Of a stretch of 64,000 nucleotides of DNA, positions 1-13,100 are shown piece by piece. This DNA is from Zonotrichia leucophrys gambelii (Eukaryota > Chordata > Aves > Passeriformes > Passerellidae), in contig NC_088178.1 in NCBI RefSeq assembly GCF_028769735.1, positions 30,900,357-30,964,356 on the forward strand. Direction: 5' to 3'. Numbering within the stretch: position 1 is the first letter of the stretch; every line of letters starts with the position of its first letter. The notes under the pieces are model-generated. The model saw nothing but the letters and a program-made list of their open reading frames with translations. It made no database searches and was not told the DNA's origin. The translations under genes and the position numbers were made by a program.

Positions 1-1105
1 TGAAGAAAAAGAATGCAAGAACACCTGCAAGAAGCACAGGCAATTAGTTATTTCCATGCTAGCTTTAATTTCCCAGGATCTAAAGAAAGGATAAGACAGA
101 AAACAGATCCAAGGCTGGTTTCAATAAAAGTTTGTAAACAATACATTCTTCAATACTAATTATCTAACAGAAGAGATATGTAAATTAATCAATTACCATA
201 AAGATATTAATGGGCCCAGAAAGACTGTAATGAGTTGTTTTGTTTCACTATTCTACTGAATTTAACAGCAAAATTAACAAATACTGTAATTCTACAGTGA
301 CGACAAAACACTTTATATCAGCTCTTGGTACTAGTTTTACTTTTGAGTAAAATATAATTAATTAGTTAACTTTGAAAGTATACAGAATGCAAAATATGGC
401 TATTTGTAAAATAGGTTTTTAAAACTGCTGTGACAATTTGGAAAAACCACAACAGAACACTGCCAACCTGAATTTCGGAAAATGGTTCATTTAAAAGATA
501 GAAAAACACTTTTCTGTCACAAAATACCATGAATAGTCTACTTGATAACTACTCTACTGAATAATCTATTTGACATCTACAGATAACAAAGAAGACCCTA
601 TAAGGATGCTACAAATACTCTATTTCTTTTAGTATAGCTTTATATAGATATAAGGGGCTCAAATTCAGCAAAGCTTCAGGTCGTGTAGACCTGTACCACC
701 ACATCTATAGGCAATTGTCTGTTATCAGGTGAATCTCATTTGCAATTTTGTTTAGTTCTTATAGAAGAAGAACTGACTTGGCTGACTTATTGGATGTGAA
801 TTTGGTTTGATTCAACTATGATGATGCGGCTGCAGAAGTCCTTGCACCAGCCACACATTCAAAAGCTGTAAAAGCAATTATGGAAAAGACATTGTCAAGG
901 CAAACCAAGTGCTGGGCAGGGGGGAGAAAGGGAAAAAATGATTTTAGATCAATCTAGCAAATCCTAGAAACACAGAAACAGATTTCCAAATAGTTAGACA
1001 AATGAGAACCTCCAGCTGCTAACTAAGCACATATGAATATGGCAGGCATGCTTGTGGGTACCAGAAAATAAAGCATACCATTTAGAAAACAAACAAGCAG
1101 CTTAC
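1..1105. other. SLC44A5 intron 19 (partial)
   Basis: AT-rich sequence. I see no exon, repeat family or RNA gene. The next expected SLC44A5 exon is not here. Confidence 0.8.
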
Positions 1106-1176
1106 CTACACCACCAGCAACAAGGATTTTCCCCAGAAATAGAAGGAAGTCTGTAACTTTGTCCAAAACTGCAACC
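1106..1176 (-). CDS. SLC44A5: SLC44A5 exon 19 (last coding exon in the window)
   Basis: The acceptor is TAAACAG and the donor GTAAGC; the exon is 71 bp. It encodes [20 protein letters not shown] and AGGV plus G, residues 597-621. The good donor shows that the gene continues to the left. The expected next blocks, LNYYWVP and CFLEDLERNDGS, are not found in bases 1-1105. Confidence 0.95.
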
Positions 1177-4100
1177 CTGTTTAGCAAAGGACAAATGAGA
1201 CATAATCGTCACAACCAGACATTTCTATTCTTTCTCCTTAAATCCATGGATAACTGTAAAACATGAGGAGAAGCTGTCTTCTGCTGCTTTTACAGGCTGA
1301 CAACACAGCACCACAGACAGGCAGTGCTGAGATGGGTACTGCTACAGCATCATCTCAGGAGGCAAAAAAGCACTGAGCCTTTGTTGGGCAAGGCCTTAAT
1401 GTAGCAATGCTGCTACAGGACTGACATGGAGACTATTTATTCCTCAAGTTGGTTTAAAAAAAATCAAACAACTCAAAACTTCAAAATATTTTTATTTCAG
1501 CCTTACTTCTAGGGGCACAGATAAGCCAGGCAAGAATAGGAGAAGTACACATCAAAACAAAAAGCCGTATTTATGTAGATTGCTGGTAGGCCTCCTTTTC
1601 ACTTAGTCCTATCAGGCCATCTTTCATGACCTCATAATATGCCAAATCTACTATTCTAAGACATCATGGTACAACATGGAAGGCAGGAAGGTTCAGAGCA
1701 GGAAGATAATCACTGATGAACAAAGGCAGACAGAAAAGCTGATAATAAATCTGCAGCTCTCATTGAAGCACAGCAGGGAGTTTCTGCTCAATGTTCTGCC
1801 AGCCTGTCTTATCATAAACTGCAGATAAATAATGAGATGAAATATTAACTTTGTATCTTCAACCTCCTGACAGCACAGAAGGGCCATATTACCACTATGG
1901 ATGTGGTAATACACAGAACTGACTACTGTGAAAAATGAATGTTAAGAACTACTAAAGAGACAAATCATCATTAACCAGTCAGAATTCAGATTTAGCAAAA
2001 TGCACAAGATAAAAACATCTTTATTGAAACAACAGAATTATATGTCTATCTCTTCACTATTGCTCTTATTAAGAGCAAAACCATAAAGGGCAGAGAGGTG
2101 ATATTCTGTAAGGAAATGAAGGCAGCTTCTCTCCTATTGCACAGGCATTACGCAGTATGGACATCACTGTCCTGATATTAGTACAGGGTAACACAGTGAA
2201 GATATTTCATCTCCCAGCTCCAGTCCTTTTCTCTTCTTTCTTAAGTGCCATTTCCACTTTCGTCTTTCAGCCCTTGCCTCCATTTCCCTTCTCTTCCAGT
2301 CCTTCACTTAATGCTTTTAAACCACCTAACCAGTTTTACTGAGTCTCTTGCTTGGTAATTAGATTGTGTTGTATTGCATCAATATGGCCTGCTCCTAAGT
2401 TATTCTCCCATTATGTTTTGATCTTACAGTAGCAAAGGAGGAGCTAGAAGCAAAGAAGGAAAGTACTGATGAGAACAGGGAGTCTGGCAACACACTCAGT
2501 AGTGGAAAAAAGGGCCAGGAAATTTCCAAGCATCAGAGGACATCTGGTTATGTTAAAGACAATCTTTTTGAAAGGAAAGTAGTATTCTGTCTTCTTTACT
2601 TCCACTCTCCAACACCTCATAAGATTTCTGAATGAATCTGAAAACTTAGGTTTTTTTTTCCTTTCCCTTTCTCAGACCAAGTGGACTAAAGCTCAAAAAA
2701 CAAACATATGACAGATGATGAGCACCCCATTCCCATCTATCTGCAGATCTCCTCTCAGGGGCTCCACTTGTTTCTTGGAGGCATTATTACAACGTACTGG
2801 GTACTTAGGAATTTAAAGGACCAATCACAACAAAACAATGATAGTCCAATCAACTCTGCATAGGTTACTATACTGGCCAGCCTGCTGTTATTCATGGAGC
2901 GTAAGAAGTGAGGGCCACATTTGAGGACAGAAGTGGCACTCAGTATTTGGAGAAGATATGGGAAAGGAAAGAAGTGTGCCCGCAGAGTGCAGTAGTAAGA
3001 ACTCCTGACATTTCCAAGAAGGGAAGGAGACAGTCCCTTACCTCACCACATTCCGCATGAGCAAAAAGAATGCTTCCTTTGCTGAGGTGCAGAAGTTTTT
3101 ACCATATATGGCAATCTGTAAAATAACAGTGGCTGTTAAGTAATTTAAATAATTAGGGTACGTTCTCATATGCCAGGATCCATCTGCATGTAATGCATAG
3201 TTCTCCCTAATTTGTGGCCTTGAAACTCAGATGAACATAAAACCAGTCACCTGCTACTTCTCAATGTTTCCCATCAGGCTGGGACAGAATATTATCCATC
3301 TTTCCCCTTCAAATCACCTGACAATGAGCATGCTACCCCTTGTGATCTCACAGGTACTAGACTAAGTACTTACTTTGCTAAGCAGAGCAAAAAAGGTACT
3401 TGTCAAGGCGTTCTTCTCCCTTTGCTAGTTACCTAAACTAGATTTATAGTCAGTGGAAAAGAATAGGCACTTGGAGAGCTGAAGTGAGCCCAAGTGAGAT
3501 AACTACCCCTGTAGTTATCTCCTTGGACCTGATGCTGCTTTCCCTGAAGAAGAAATCTGCATAAAATAAAGCAGCAAAAGTTATTCAGGAACAAGACTAC
3601 TTCTTCCTGGAATAGTGTTCACTAGGGTAAGATATACCAGAACAGCTCTCAGCTCAGACAGTTTATGAACTATAAAGAAGATTGTCAAAAACACTTCCTC
3701 TTCAAGATGGCAAAAATTTGAAGTATCAATTGCATCAACACAGGTTGTAATGGACCCACTACAGCCACCTCTTCTGAGACGAGAAGTCTGTGACTGTACC
3801 ATTCAAACACCAAAAATGCTTACAATTGGAAAAACCACAACATCTTCACATCAATTAACATACACAGATTTCAGCCTAGAATGTTCCAGCCAGAACATCC
3901 TAGGCTGAAATTTGTGTATGTTAATTTATGCGAAGATTTCAAACTTCTCTTATCTGGAAGCTAAGAAGGCTTATTTGAGAGAAATATCACTGCTTCTGCT
4001 AGTAGAATTTCTGCTTCTAACTTCCAGGTGGAAATACAATCATCACATGCCTTCTGACCTCCTTATCCAATTATCACCTCCAAACAGAAATGTCATCAAC

Positions 4101-7100
4101 ACGCAATATGAAATAAGCTAATATTCCTGTTGAAATCAGGGTATCAATTATTGAATTAAAGGGCAGTTAACCAGTTATTCCATCCCTTCACACTCATTTT
4201 GGGGGGGAGGGTGATGGACAAAGACAGGGAAAAAAAGAGGTTGAAATTAGAAGGAAAAAAAAATCATACTTTTTCATAGTAGAACCACACACATGTACTG
4301 AAAACTCCCATAAATCCCATCATCAGCAGATTTAAGTATACTGCTGGCTTTTGATGAACTAGCAGTGTCTAGGATATTTTAATGTTCTAGGCAGGGGAGA
4401 CAACATGCAGACATGGGACATACCATGATGTAGGCATTTCTGTTTATAAATTTTAAGAATTTTTCCAAACACCAGAAACAGCACTTGAGGCAGCAGAGTA
4501 GGAATCTAGTGAAGGAGTTCTGAGTACCTGAAAAGAGCAGGAGAGAGTACATCATACATAGAACTCATTAATAGTCTTCAGAATGTAGAAAGCTATTCAG
4601 AAGAAGACCTTAAATTGTGACATTATTTTTTTTATTTCTAGGTATGAACTCTCTCTCTCAACCAAATTTAACTCACTAGCTTTCAATTGGATGAGACTCA
4701 TATCCCAGCTGAACTTTGCATTAGGTTCCCAAGAACATAGACTCAGCTTGAGTAAATGAACACAAATTTACTGGGTTCCAAAGAAACTACAATGGATAAT
4801 GTGGAATTAGTCTTTTTTCCTTGCTAAAAAACAGCTTGGGAAAGTAAGGAAGTAATATAGCAAGGAAGGTCTTAACAACCTAGGGCAGATTAATAAATCT
4901 CACCTTTCAGTTTGTGATCCAGGTATTCCAGTATTACTCTAATAAGCTGGACAATTGCAAGAATTAAGGCTCCAAATGCCAGCGAACCTGTATGGTATCT
5001 AAAAACAAAATATTTGACTGTTATGTCACACATGTGCCTATGTACATGGATATATGTATGCATATATGCATGTATATACAAATAAAATCAGAAGTGAAGG
5101 AAGGTCCTTTAGTGGGAATTAAACAAAACGAATGGACCCCGATCCACCACAGAAGAACAGGATGAAGCCACTGGCGCCGCTGGTGTTTGTGAGTGTCTGT
5201 CTCTCAGTCTGTGTACACGTTGTGTACATGTATTTCGTGTGTGTGTCTACTGGGAGTACCTGCTCAGCATTACAATTGGGTGGATCTAGGGGCAGGGAGC
5301 TGCAGCAGCCTTGGTGCTGTAGGGCTACAGGATACAGTCTTCACCTAATAACTACATCTTCCCAATTGTGCTGGTTGGATGGACTAGAGTTAGTTTTTTT
5401 CATAGTAGCTTGTGCTATGCTTTGTTTTGGATTTCTGACCAGAACAATTATGATAACACACCGATGTTTTAGCCATTGTTGAGCAGCACTTTCACAGCAC
5501 CAAGGACTGCTCTGCTCCTCACCCTGCCCCACTGATAAGCAGGTGGGGGTGCATGAGGAGCTGGCAGGGAACATGGCCAGGACAGCGGCGCCAAATGACC
5601 CCAGGGATACTTCACACCATACTGTGCTGTGCCAGGCAGTAACAGCTGGTGGAAGGAGGCGTAAGCGGGGAGCATTTGAAGTTACAGAGTTTGTTGTTCC
5701 AAAACACTGCTACACATGAAGAAGCCCTGATGTACTGGGGACGTGCCTGCCAGTGGGAAATGGGGAATGAATTCCTTGCTTTGCTTTGCTTGTGCATGTA
5801 GCTTTCTTTTACCTATTAAACTGTCTTCATCTCAACCCATGTGCTTTCGCATTTCCACCGTTCAGATTCTCTCCCCCATCCCACTGTGGGGGAACAAGCA
5901 GGCAGCTGTGGGGGGCTTGACTGCCACTGAGATTAAACCATAATGCTGACTAATAATTTTCTTATGATATTCTAAGATTAGCTTCCTTAGATGGAAAAAG
6001 AGCATTTGTCAGATACATGACACGGCTCGCTTCCAGCTCCACAGTCTTACCGTATTGCTCGTCCAAATGAAGAGAAGAGTGGCCACAGTGGAATATCAGC
6101 TGGTTTTCTATAAGCCCAGTAATAAGAGGCAAAGGCACCAGCAAGGGTACACTGACCCAGTGCAATTGCAAAGTTCACCAGCCAGAGAAAGACAAAGGCA
6201 TTGGCTAACTGGAAGATGAAGATGTACTTATGGTACAGGCTTTCTCCTCCATAAAAAGCAAAAGTACACTGAGCACCTGGGCACAATTTAGTCACATTGG
6301 TTGTGTTAAAAGTCTAAATAGAAAGAAAAATAAACAATCATAAGTAATGAATTCTATATACATAGTGTCTGAAGTTTAGCAGGTTAATACAACTAACATA
6401 ACTCTGCTTGATGTTACATTATGTCATTCAAAACTGCAACACTACGTAACCTGTTTAAATATTTAAGGATTCATATCAAGGATTTATGCTAGTTTTTAAA
6501 GAATCCTTAAATTCAAACCCAGAGCCAAGTAAAAAAAAAATTGACTTTGAAGGCAAATTTATTTTGAAAAGTTTAATTTGAAGGCAAAATTAAAAAAAAA
6601 AAAGACAAATATTTTTGAAGCTTCATAAAGGTAATTACTGTGCCAGAAGAAACTAAGCTTCTGATTCAAATCATGGCTAGTCCCTGAGCAACTTTGAGGT
6701 GCAGCTTTCAACGTTTACCACTGCCTTCGGAAGACCTCAAAAATTCAAGAACATCTTTCCTGTAAAATTTTATTTTTGTCTCTTCCTTTCTTACTCTGTA
6801 AATTAGAATGCTAACATTTACAAGACAGTTTAGCAGAAAAACTGGTTTATGTCTGTAAAATAAAGAAGTGTTACCTGAACATCTGGTAATATTTTCAGAT
6901 TTAACATGGGGACTCATTACTTAAAACATGCACATTTTTTACTAGAAGTGCATTCAATAGTGATTAAGAAATGCAGTCAGTATAGCTTTCCCTATAGGTA
7001 AATATTTGTTACACTTACCTCTGGGTCACAAGTCAGGTTTGCATACTTGCACAGTGTTTGATTAGCCATTACTTTATACACAGGTTCTCCTGATGTGGCC

Positions 7101-10100
7101 AGAAAACTGAATGAAATATTTTAAGGAGGAATCACAGAACTGTGGTTTCTGAGCAACTTGGGATTCTGCAGTGGGTAACCACTAGCTCTAAAGAACTTGT
7201 ATATATAGCAGAAAAACTGCTCTTGCTCTGCAGAGATACAGCTGAAGGGTTGACAGACAAAACCAAGCACGCTCATTACTTAAAGGACTACTGCAAACTC
7301 ATCCCTGGAGCTGTAATAACCCCTGACCAGAATGGGCAGGGCACATAACATTGAAAACCATCCCCATCTCTCCTCCATATCTATCTTTGACAAAGCAGAT
7401 TATACAGTAGTTCTTGTATTTTGGCAGAAGTAAATACAGAGCATAAGGATGAATTAACACTGCCCTGATCAGTAACAACTGACACTCTTTGCATATGAAA
7501 TAACAGCTGCTTTTTAATCAGCAGTTTTCCCCTTTTTTAATCCTTACCAAGCCCTTGCTGTTAGGCAAATCAGAGGAGATAGTGCACTGTATATTCACAC
7601 GCTCCTTTCTCATATTTTTCTGAACAAAACACATACATAACCCATTCCACCTCCAGTTAACTAAGAAACCATTAACATCAGGCCTGTGGAGCACACAGCA
7701 CATTAAAGACCATATTCACTCTTCACTGAAGGCCCATTTCACCCCCAAGAGTCAACCTTATGCAGTACACAAGGCTTTGTACAACCCCCCTGCCTTGGCC
7801 TGACTTTTAGTCCATTTTTTTTTTTTTAATCTAATAAAATCACTGTCTGGCTTGTGCATCACACGTAGATGTGCAGTGCAGAAGACTGCATCAGAAGAGT
7901 AAGTGCTAAGTGACCAAACAGTCCTCTGAATATTGGTTTAATTAACATGAAATAGCAGAATATTATCTAGTCTTGCAGACCAGAAAACTTGCTCCAGATA
8001 GGTACACAGACAGAAGGATACACAGCTGTCACAGCCCAGTAGGAAATACAAATTGCAATGAGTAAGAAGGTGACGATTGGGTAGAACAGTGTAGACATTA
8101 TATAGCCAATTGCCCTATAAAAGAAACACAATATATCAATAAGCTGTAACAATTCCAGAAAGTAGCTTTTTATCAGTCCTCTTCTAGCAATTTTAGTTTC
8201 AGAACCTTGTTGACACTCATAGCATAAGCTAGTACTGAGATCTCAGAATACTACAGGAATTTTTTTTCTTATGTATTCAAGCCTCGACTTTGTAATTTCT
8301 ACCACTCCACTTGTATTAATGGTACTAGAGTGAACTTTTTCCATTTGCCATGTTCCACCTTATCTTCTACTTTCTCTTTCTTCATGATTGCTTCAGAGAC
8401 CTATCTCTTTCCAAGGCCATTAACTGATTTCCATGACATCTTCTTGCCAGCTGCTACAGACCCTTTATGTCCTAATTCCCACTCTGCTCATCCTGTGTTC
8501 TTCCTTCACTCCTACAGAATTGAAACGACCTTATTCTATTTTGTATTTGACAACTCTGTTCCCAGCAACTTTCCTGCCTTAAGCACTAGCTATGTAGGGG
8601 CAGAGACAGTCAACTTGTCTTTGCAATGCCTGGACAGACTGCACCTTCCTGCACTTATGTGCCTTTCCTTGCACATGCTGTACGTAAGTGGTGCTCACCT
8701 ATGACTAATGGAAGGCAAAATTAATAATTGCCTTTTTCTGTTGACAGCTTAGACAGCTTCTTTTAATATCAAGGTATATGAAGCCTGATATTCTACTGCT
8801 AATTCCTGTGGCTAGAATGTGACTAGTGGCAGGAACTTGACCATGCTAGTTCCACTCTGCCAGGGACTCATTCTCTGGAAGTGGGAGTTGATACCAGCCC
8901 TCTTGGTAAACCTGCTGCTATCCCAGAAGTGAACATCTCCAACTGGTTATCTCACTGGATGTAAATTCAGAAAGCAGGTGCTTTGTTTACTCAAACTTAC
9001 AGGCTGGCTCTCTTTATCACAAACCTTTTTGTCTAGTACTATTTCTTACAGTATTTCTTCTATAACTTAGGGCACCTCTGATGTAATTTGTTTTATAGGA
9101 AGCAGTTTCCAGACAGCAAAAGGAGAAAAATTTACTCAGTTTCTAAAGGTAAGCAGTAAATGCTGGGGGGAATTCAAGGAAACTGTCATGTCCAATCCAG
9201 AGGTTTTGAGCCAAACATCAATTGCTGTCTGAGCACAGAGACAAAAAAGTCTATTACAAGTCACACAGGAGGACACAAACTTATGCTGTTTGAGAAATAA
9301 TCACAACAAACTGGCTGTGTTCAGCAGTTATTGGCAGGCCTCTTAGTATTACAATAGGACATGAAATAAAACAACACACACGCTGGAACCTCCAAGGTAA
9401 AAAAAAGGGAAGTTTATTTCTCGACCTTGATATATATAGAATTGGAAAAGTGATCCTGGACTGGAGGATGAAATTGCCACCTCTTCAATGACACTGGTCA
9501 AATCAACAATCCATGAAATTTCTCCTCCTCCAGAAAGGAAGGCAAAAACAATCATTATTTACATAAAGTGCATGAGAACTCCATTACAAAAATGTGAACA
9601 TCAAAAGGCTTAGAAGAACTTAGAAAAACAGGGCGACTTAGTTACCATTAAGTTAGTTACCATTAAGACCATGCTCTATTATTCCAAAACACTGATTAAC
9701 AACTCTTGTTTCTAACTATGGATTTCAAGTCAATTACTGGCATTATAACTAATATTTTTGAAAATGTAGCTAAAAGGTATTGAAAAACATAATTTGATTT
9801 TCAGTCATTAGCACCTTATTTTTTATCTTCCTAAATATATGACCTGGTCTGTTAGGTTTACAGTAATTACATACAGTGTTTCATCTCATCCATTATGCAT
9901 GAAAGCAAGAAGTTCACCTTCAAGTAACCTTTCCATGCTGCTGGAAAACTACAGAATGTTATTACTAATCAGCAAGAAGTTTATGAACTTTCTAAAATCC
10001 TTCCACTTGTCAAGGTTGTGAACAAGGGTTTTGAAGAACGTTAAAAGTGTTCCTGGATTTTAATGAATGGGAATTAAAGAGTATAATTTAGTGCTGCCTA

Positions 10101-13100
10101 AATTAATTGCTATGTTCTAATTGCACAGTAACATAAGACAGGAAACAGATACCTGGCTAAATGCAGAACTTCAGTATTTCTTAATTCCATGACAAAAATC
10201 CCAAATTGTGATTCCTGGGAACCGCAGAGGCAATAAAGATGGCAGAAAACCACAAGCAAGTGCTCATAGATAAACTTAAAACTAACGCTATGTGCTCTGA
10301 GAACACAGGCTTGCTTTCAGGACCTATGAGACCATAGCCTATTTGCAGTGAAATTCAAGTGACATTTTAAGTCAGTCAATTTTAAGTCCGTTTATCCTTT
10401 GTAATACTCTCAATTAAAAAAATCCAAACTCCAAACCAAACCAAAAACAAACAAAAAAAAAACCAAACCAAACAAAGGAAAAAAACCCAAACAAAACAAA
10501 AAAACCCCACTAAATATTCTGTGTAAAACTGTTTAAAACAGGAACCACTGTGAACAAAGCCTATGCAGATTTCAGGAAACACACAACAAAGAGGTCCCTT
10601 TAGCCCAGAACTCCCATATCCTGGTTTGCCTTCTTCTTTACTCAGAGCTAAGAAGACGTATCTTAGACCACATCCTCTTACAATGTCTGGTCACAGAAGT
10701 TTCTCTCTGCACATTTATGCCTGTCCACACAGAAGTTCGACTGGACCCAGTAGAATCTCCTAGCCTTTCCTAAATAGAAGGCAAAGCCAAAACAACACTA
10801 ATCCTCCACCACTAGTATAAGACTCAAGGAACAATCCAATGACAGAGAAAAGTTGGCACCTACACGTCCCAGCCTCCTATAAACAGTATACCACACTTAG
10901 ATTTTCTGCTGAGACACCTTCTTTGCACTAAGCATATGTGGTAACATTAAGAATGTATGAATTCTTAAGGCAAGAAGCAGAAAGATAAGAAATACCTTAC
11001 TTTAAAAGAGAAAGCTCTATTAAGCACGACCTCATTAAAAGGTAACTGATATTCCTTGAACGCCTCGTGTGAATTCCTTGTTGAACCTGTTTCATGCAAC
11101 AAATGCAGTGTTGTATTTTAAACCCCAATTTTCTGCCCTTGGTAATGCAAGATAGAGTTCTAGAAGAGTGTACTCTAAAGATCATTTAATAAAATTCAAC
11201 ATATATTAAAATCAGACAAACATACCTACTACCTTCCTTCAACAGTGCAATAGCAATCCGAATCCGATTTCTTAGGAAGATCAGCATCAGTATGATTATG
11301 ACTTCAACACCACAAAGCATTATCACTGTAAACAAGCAAATAAAGAAATTAGATTTATCAAGAACAAAACCAATATGCTGCTTCTGTAATTTTTCCTTGT
11401 AATTTGAACTATTGTTCATGAACTCTGTAAAATTCTGTGCCTGAGCAGTTCTTTCTACAACAGCACCTGCCAAACTTCAATACCATTTCATAGGTTTTGA
11501 AGTCCCATTGAAAAAAAATTCTGTTTGCAGTGAGTTAGTCAGAGTGTATATGACCCTGATATTTATGTTTTTAACAGAAAAATGGAACATCTAATTCTCA
11601 GAAAAATATTAACTTCAATGTGACTGCAGTATCTAGCCTTAGATACAATTCATCCTTTACAAATTGTACTTTCCATAAACAAGAAATTTGCTCATAATAC
11701 AAGCATTTGTTCATGCTATACTGTTGCTCATTTATAGTATTTAGATAATAAAAAATAGGAGATGAAGAGTCAAGTTTTTCATGGAGAGTGCATTTTTCTG
11801 ATCTACATTGTTCTAAAATGTAGATGTACTAAAATCAAAAGGTTTGTTTGAGTATTACCCTGGCATGAGCTCCTTTCAGCTCATTAAAGTTAAAAAAAAA
11901 AAGAGACTAAGATAGGACCATCCTGGTCAAATTACTTTCACCTTCCAGTTGCATTGCTGGAATCATGCTCTGATATTAGAGAGCTGAGAGCTCTTAACTA
12001 CAAGCAGCATTTGAATCATAACTCTGATTTCAGTAGGGTCTGCTTCTGTCTGCTTTTTATTCGTGTTGGTTCAAAACCTACTTCTGCAGTAGAAAGTAAG
12101 AAAAATCTGGGAACTTCACCTAGAGAAGACTGAGTCTTTAATGCCTGAAGCACACATCCTCCAACTCTGAGACATATCCATTTATTTTTGGTGCTTCAGA
12201 TCATTAGACAACACTTAAACCAGCCCAGTAGGGGCAGATTATTGTATGCAGCAGGACCTGCGTCCTCCAGCTGAGACCAAGAAGTTCTGTGGAGGGAGAG
12301 GAAGACAGAAGGGACAGTATACCCTGAAGTATCTAAAAACTTATGTGAAGGTTTGCAAAGGAAGATGAGATTTGGCTTTAGGTCCCACAGCTTAGATAGA
12401 GTCTCAGAATATCAGACCCAATAGTCACAGATGATGTTGAATTGCAATCCCAAGTATTACCCCTGGCAACAGAACTGCAGCTGCCATTTCCCCATGAAGG
12501 AATATAAAAACAGGTCTCTTTGAAGTTGGTCTCATTCCAATTTGTCTCTGTTAGATTAATGTACTTGTCCAAAACACTGTGAAAAAGGCAAGCATTGTCA
12601 GTACATGATGAGTTCTAGACTAGGACTCTGACTACGTTTTCTTCAAGGATATGTAACTATTTACTTTGCTAAGTGATTTTGGAAAAGCAATTTAATTCCT
12701 GTGTACCGTAATTTACTCTTGTGAAAGTGACACTCAACTCTAGGTAAACTATACACTGGCTGCTAAGAATCAGGCAGGGGAAGAGCCTGAAGAGTTACAG
12801 GGGAAAAAATGCATAATAAAGTCCTAATATTCTCTACGGAGAGCACACTAAAAAGCTCAGCCTCAACAATATATATAGAAGATGTCTCATAAGCTCAATG
12901 ATCCAACACAGAAGTAAATGAAGACATAAATAAGAGATAGAAGATTTAAGCAGTAAGCTGCTGCTCTATTAATTTATCTACCAATAGGGAGAGGCAGTGT
13001 TTTTGGTTATGATCCATTCATCATCAGTTACAAGTCTGTGTGTCTTCAAACAGAGCAGTAACAGGAGTGCAAGTAATATTCGACAGTTATTTCTTCCCTC

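Noticed and set aside
5132..5482. 116-codon plus-strand frame
   Set aside because: It runs through a TG-rich stretch and into the LTR at 5367, so it is not a gene.
8330..8704. 124-codon plus-strand frame
   Set aside because: Phe/Leu/Ser-rich translation of T-rich intron without recognisable features.
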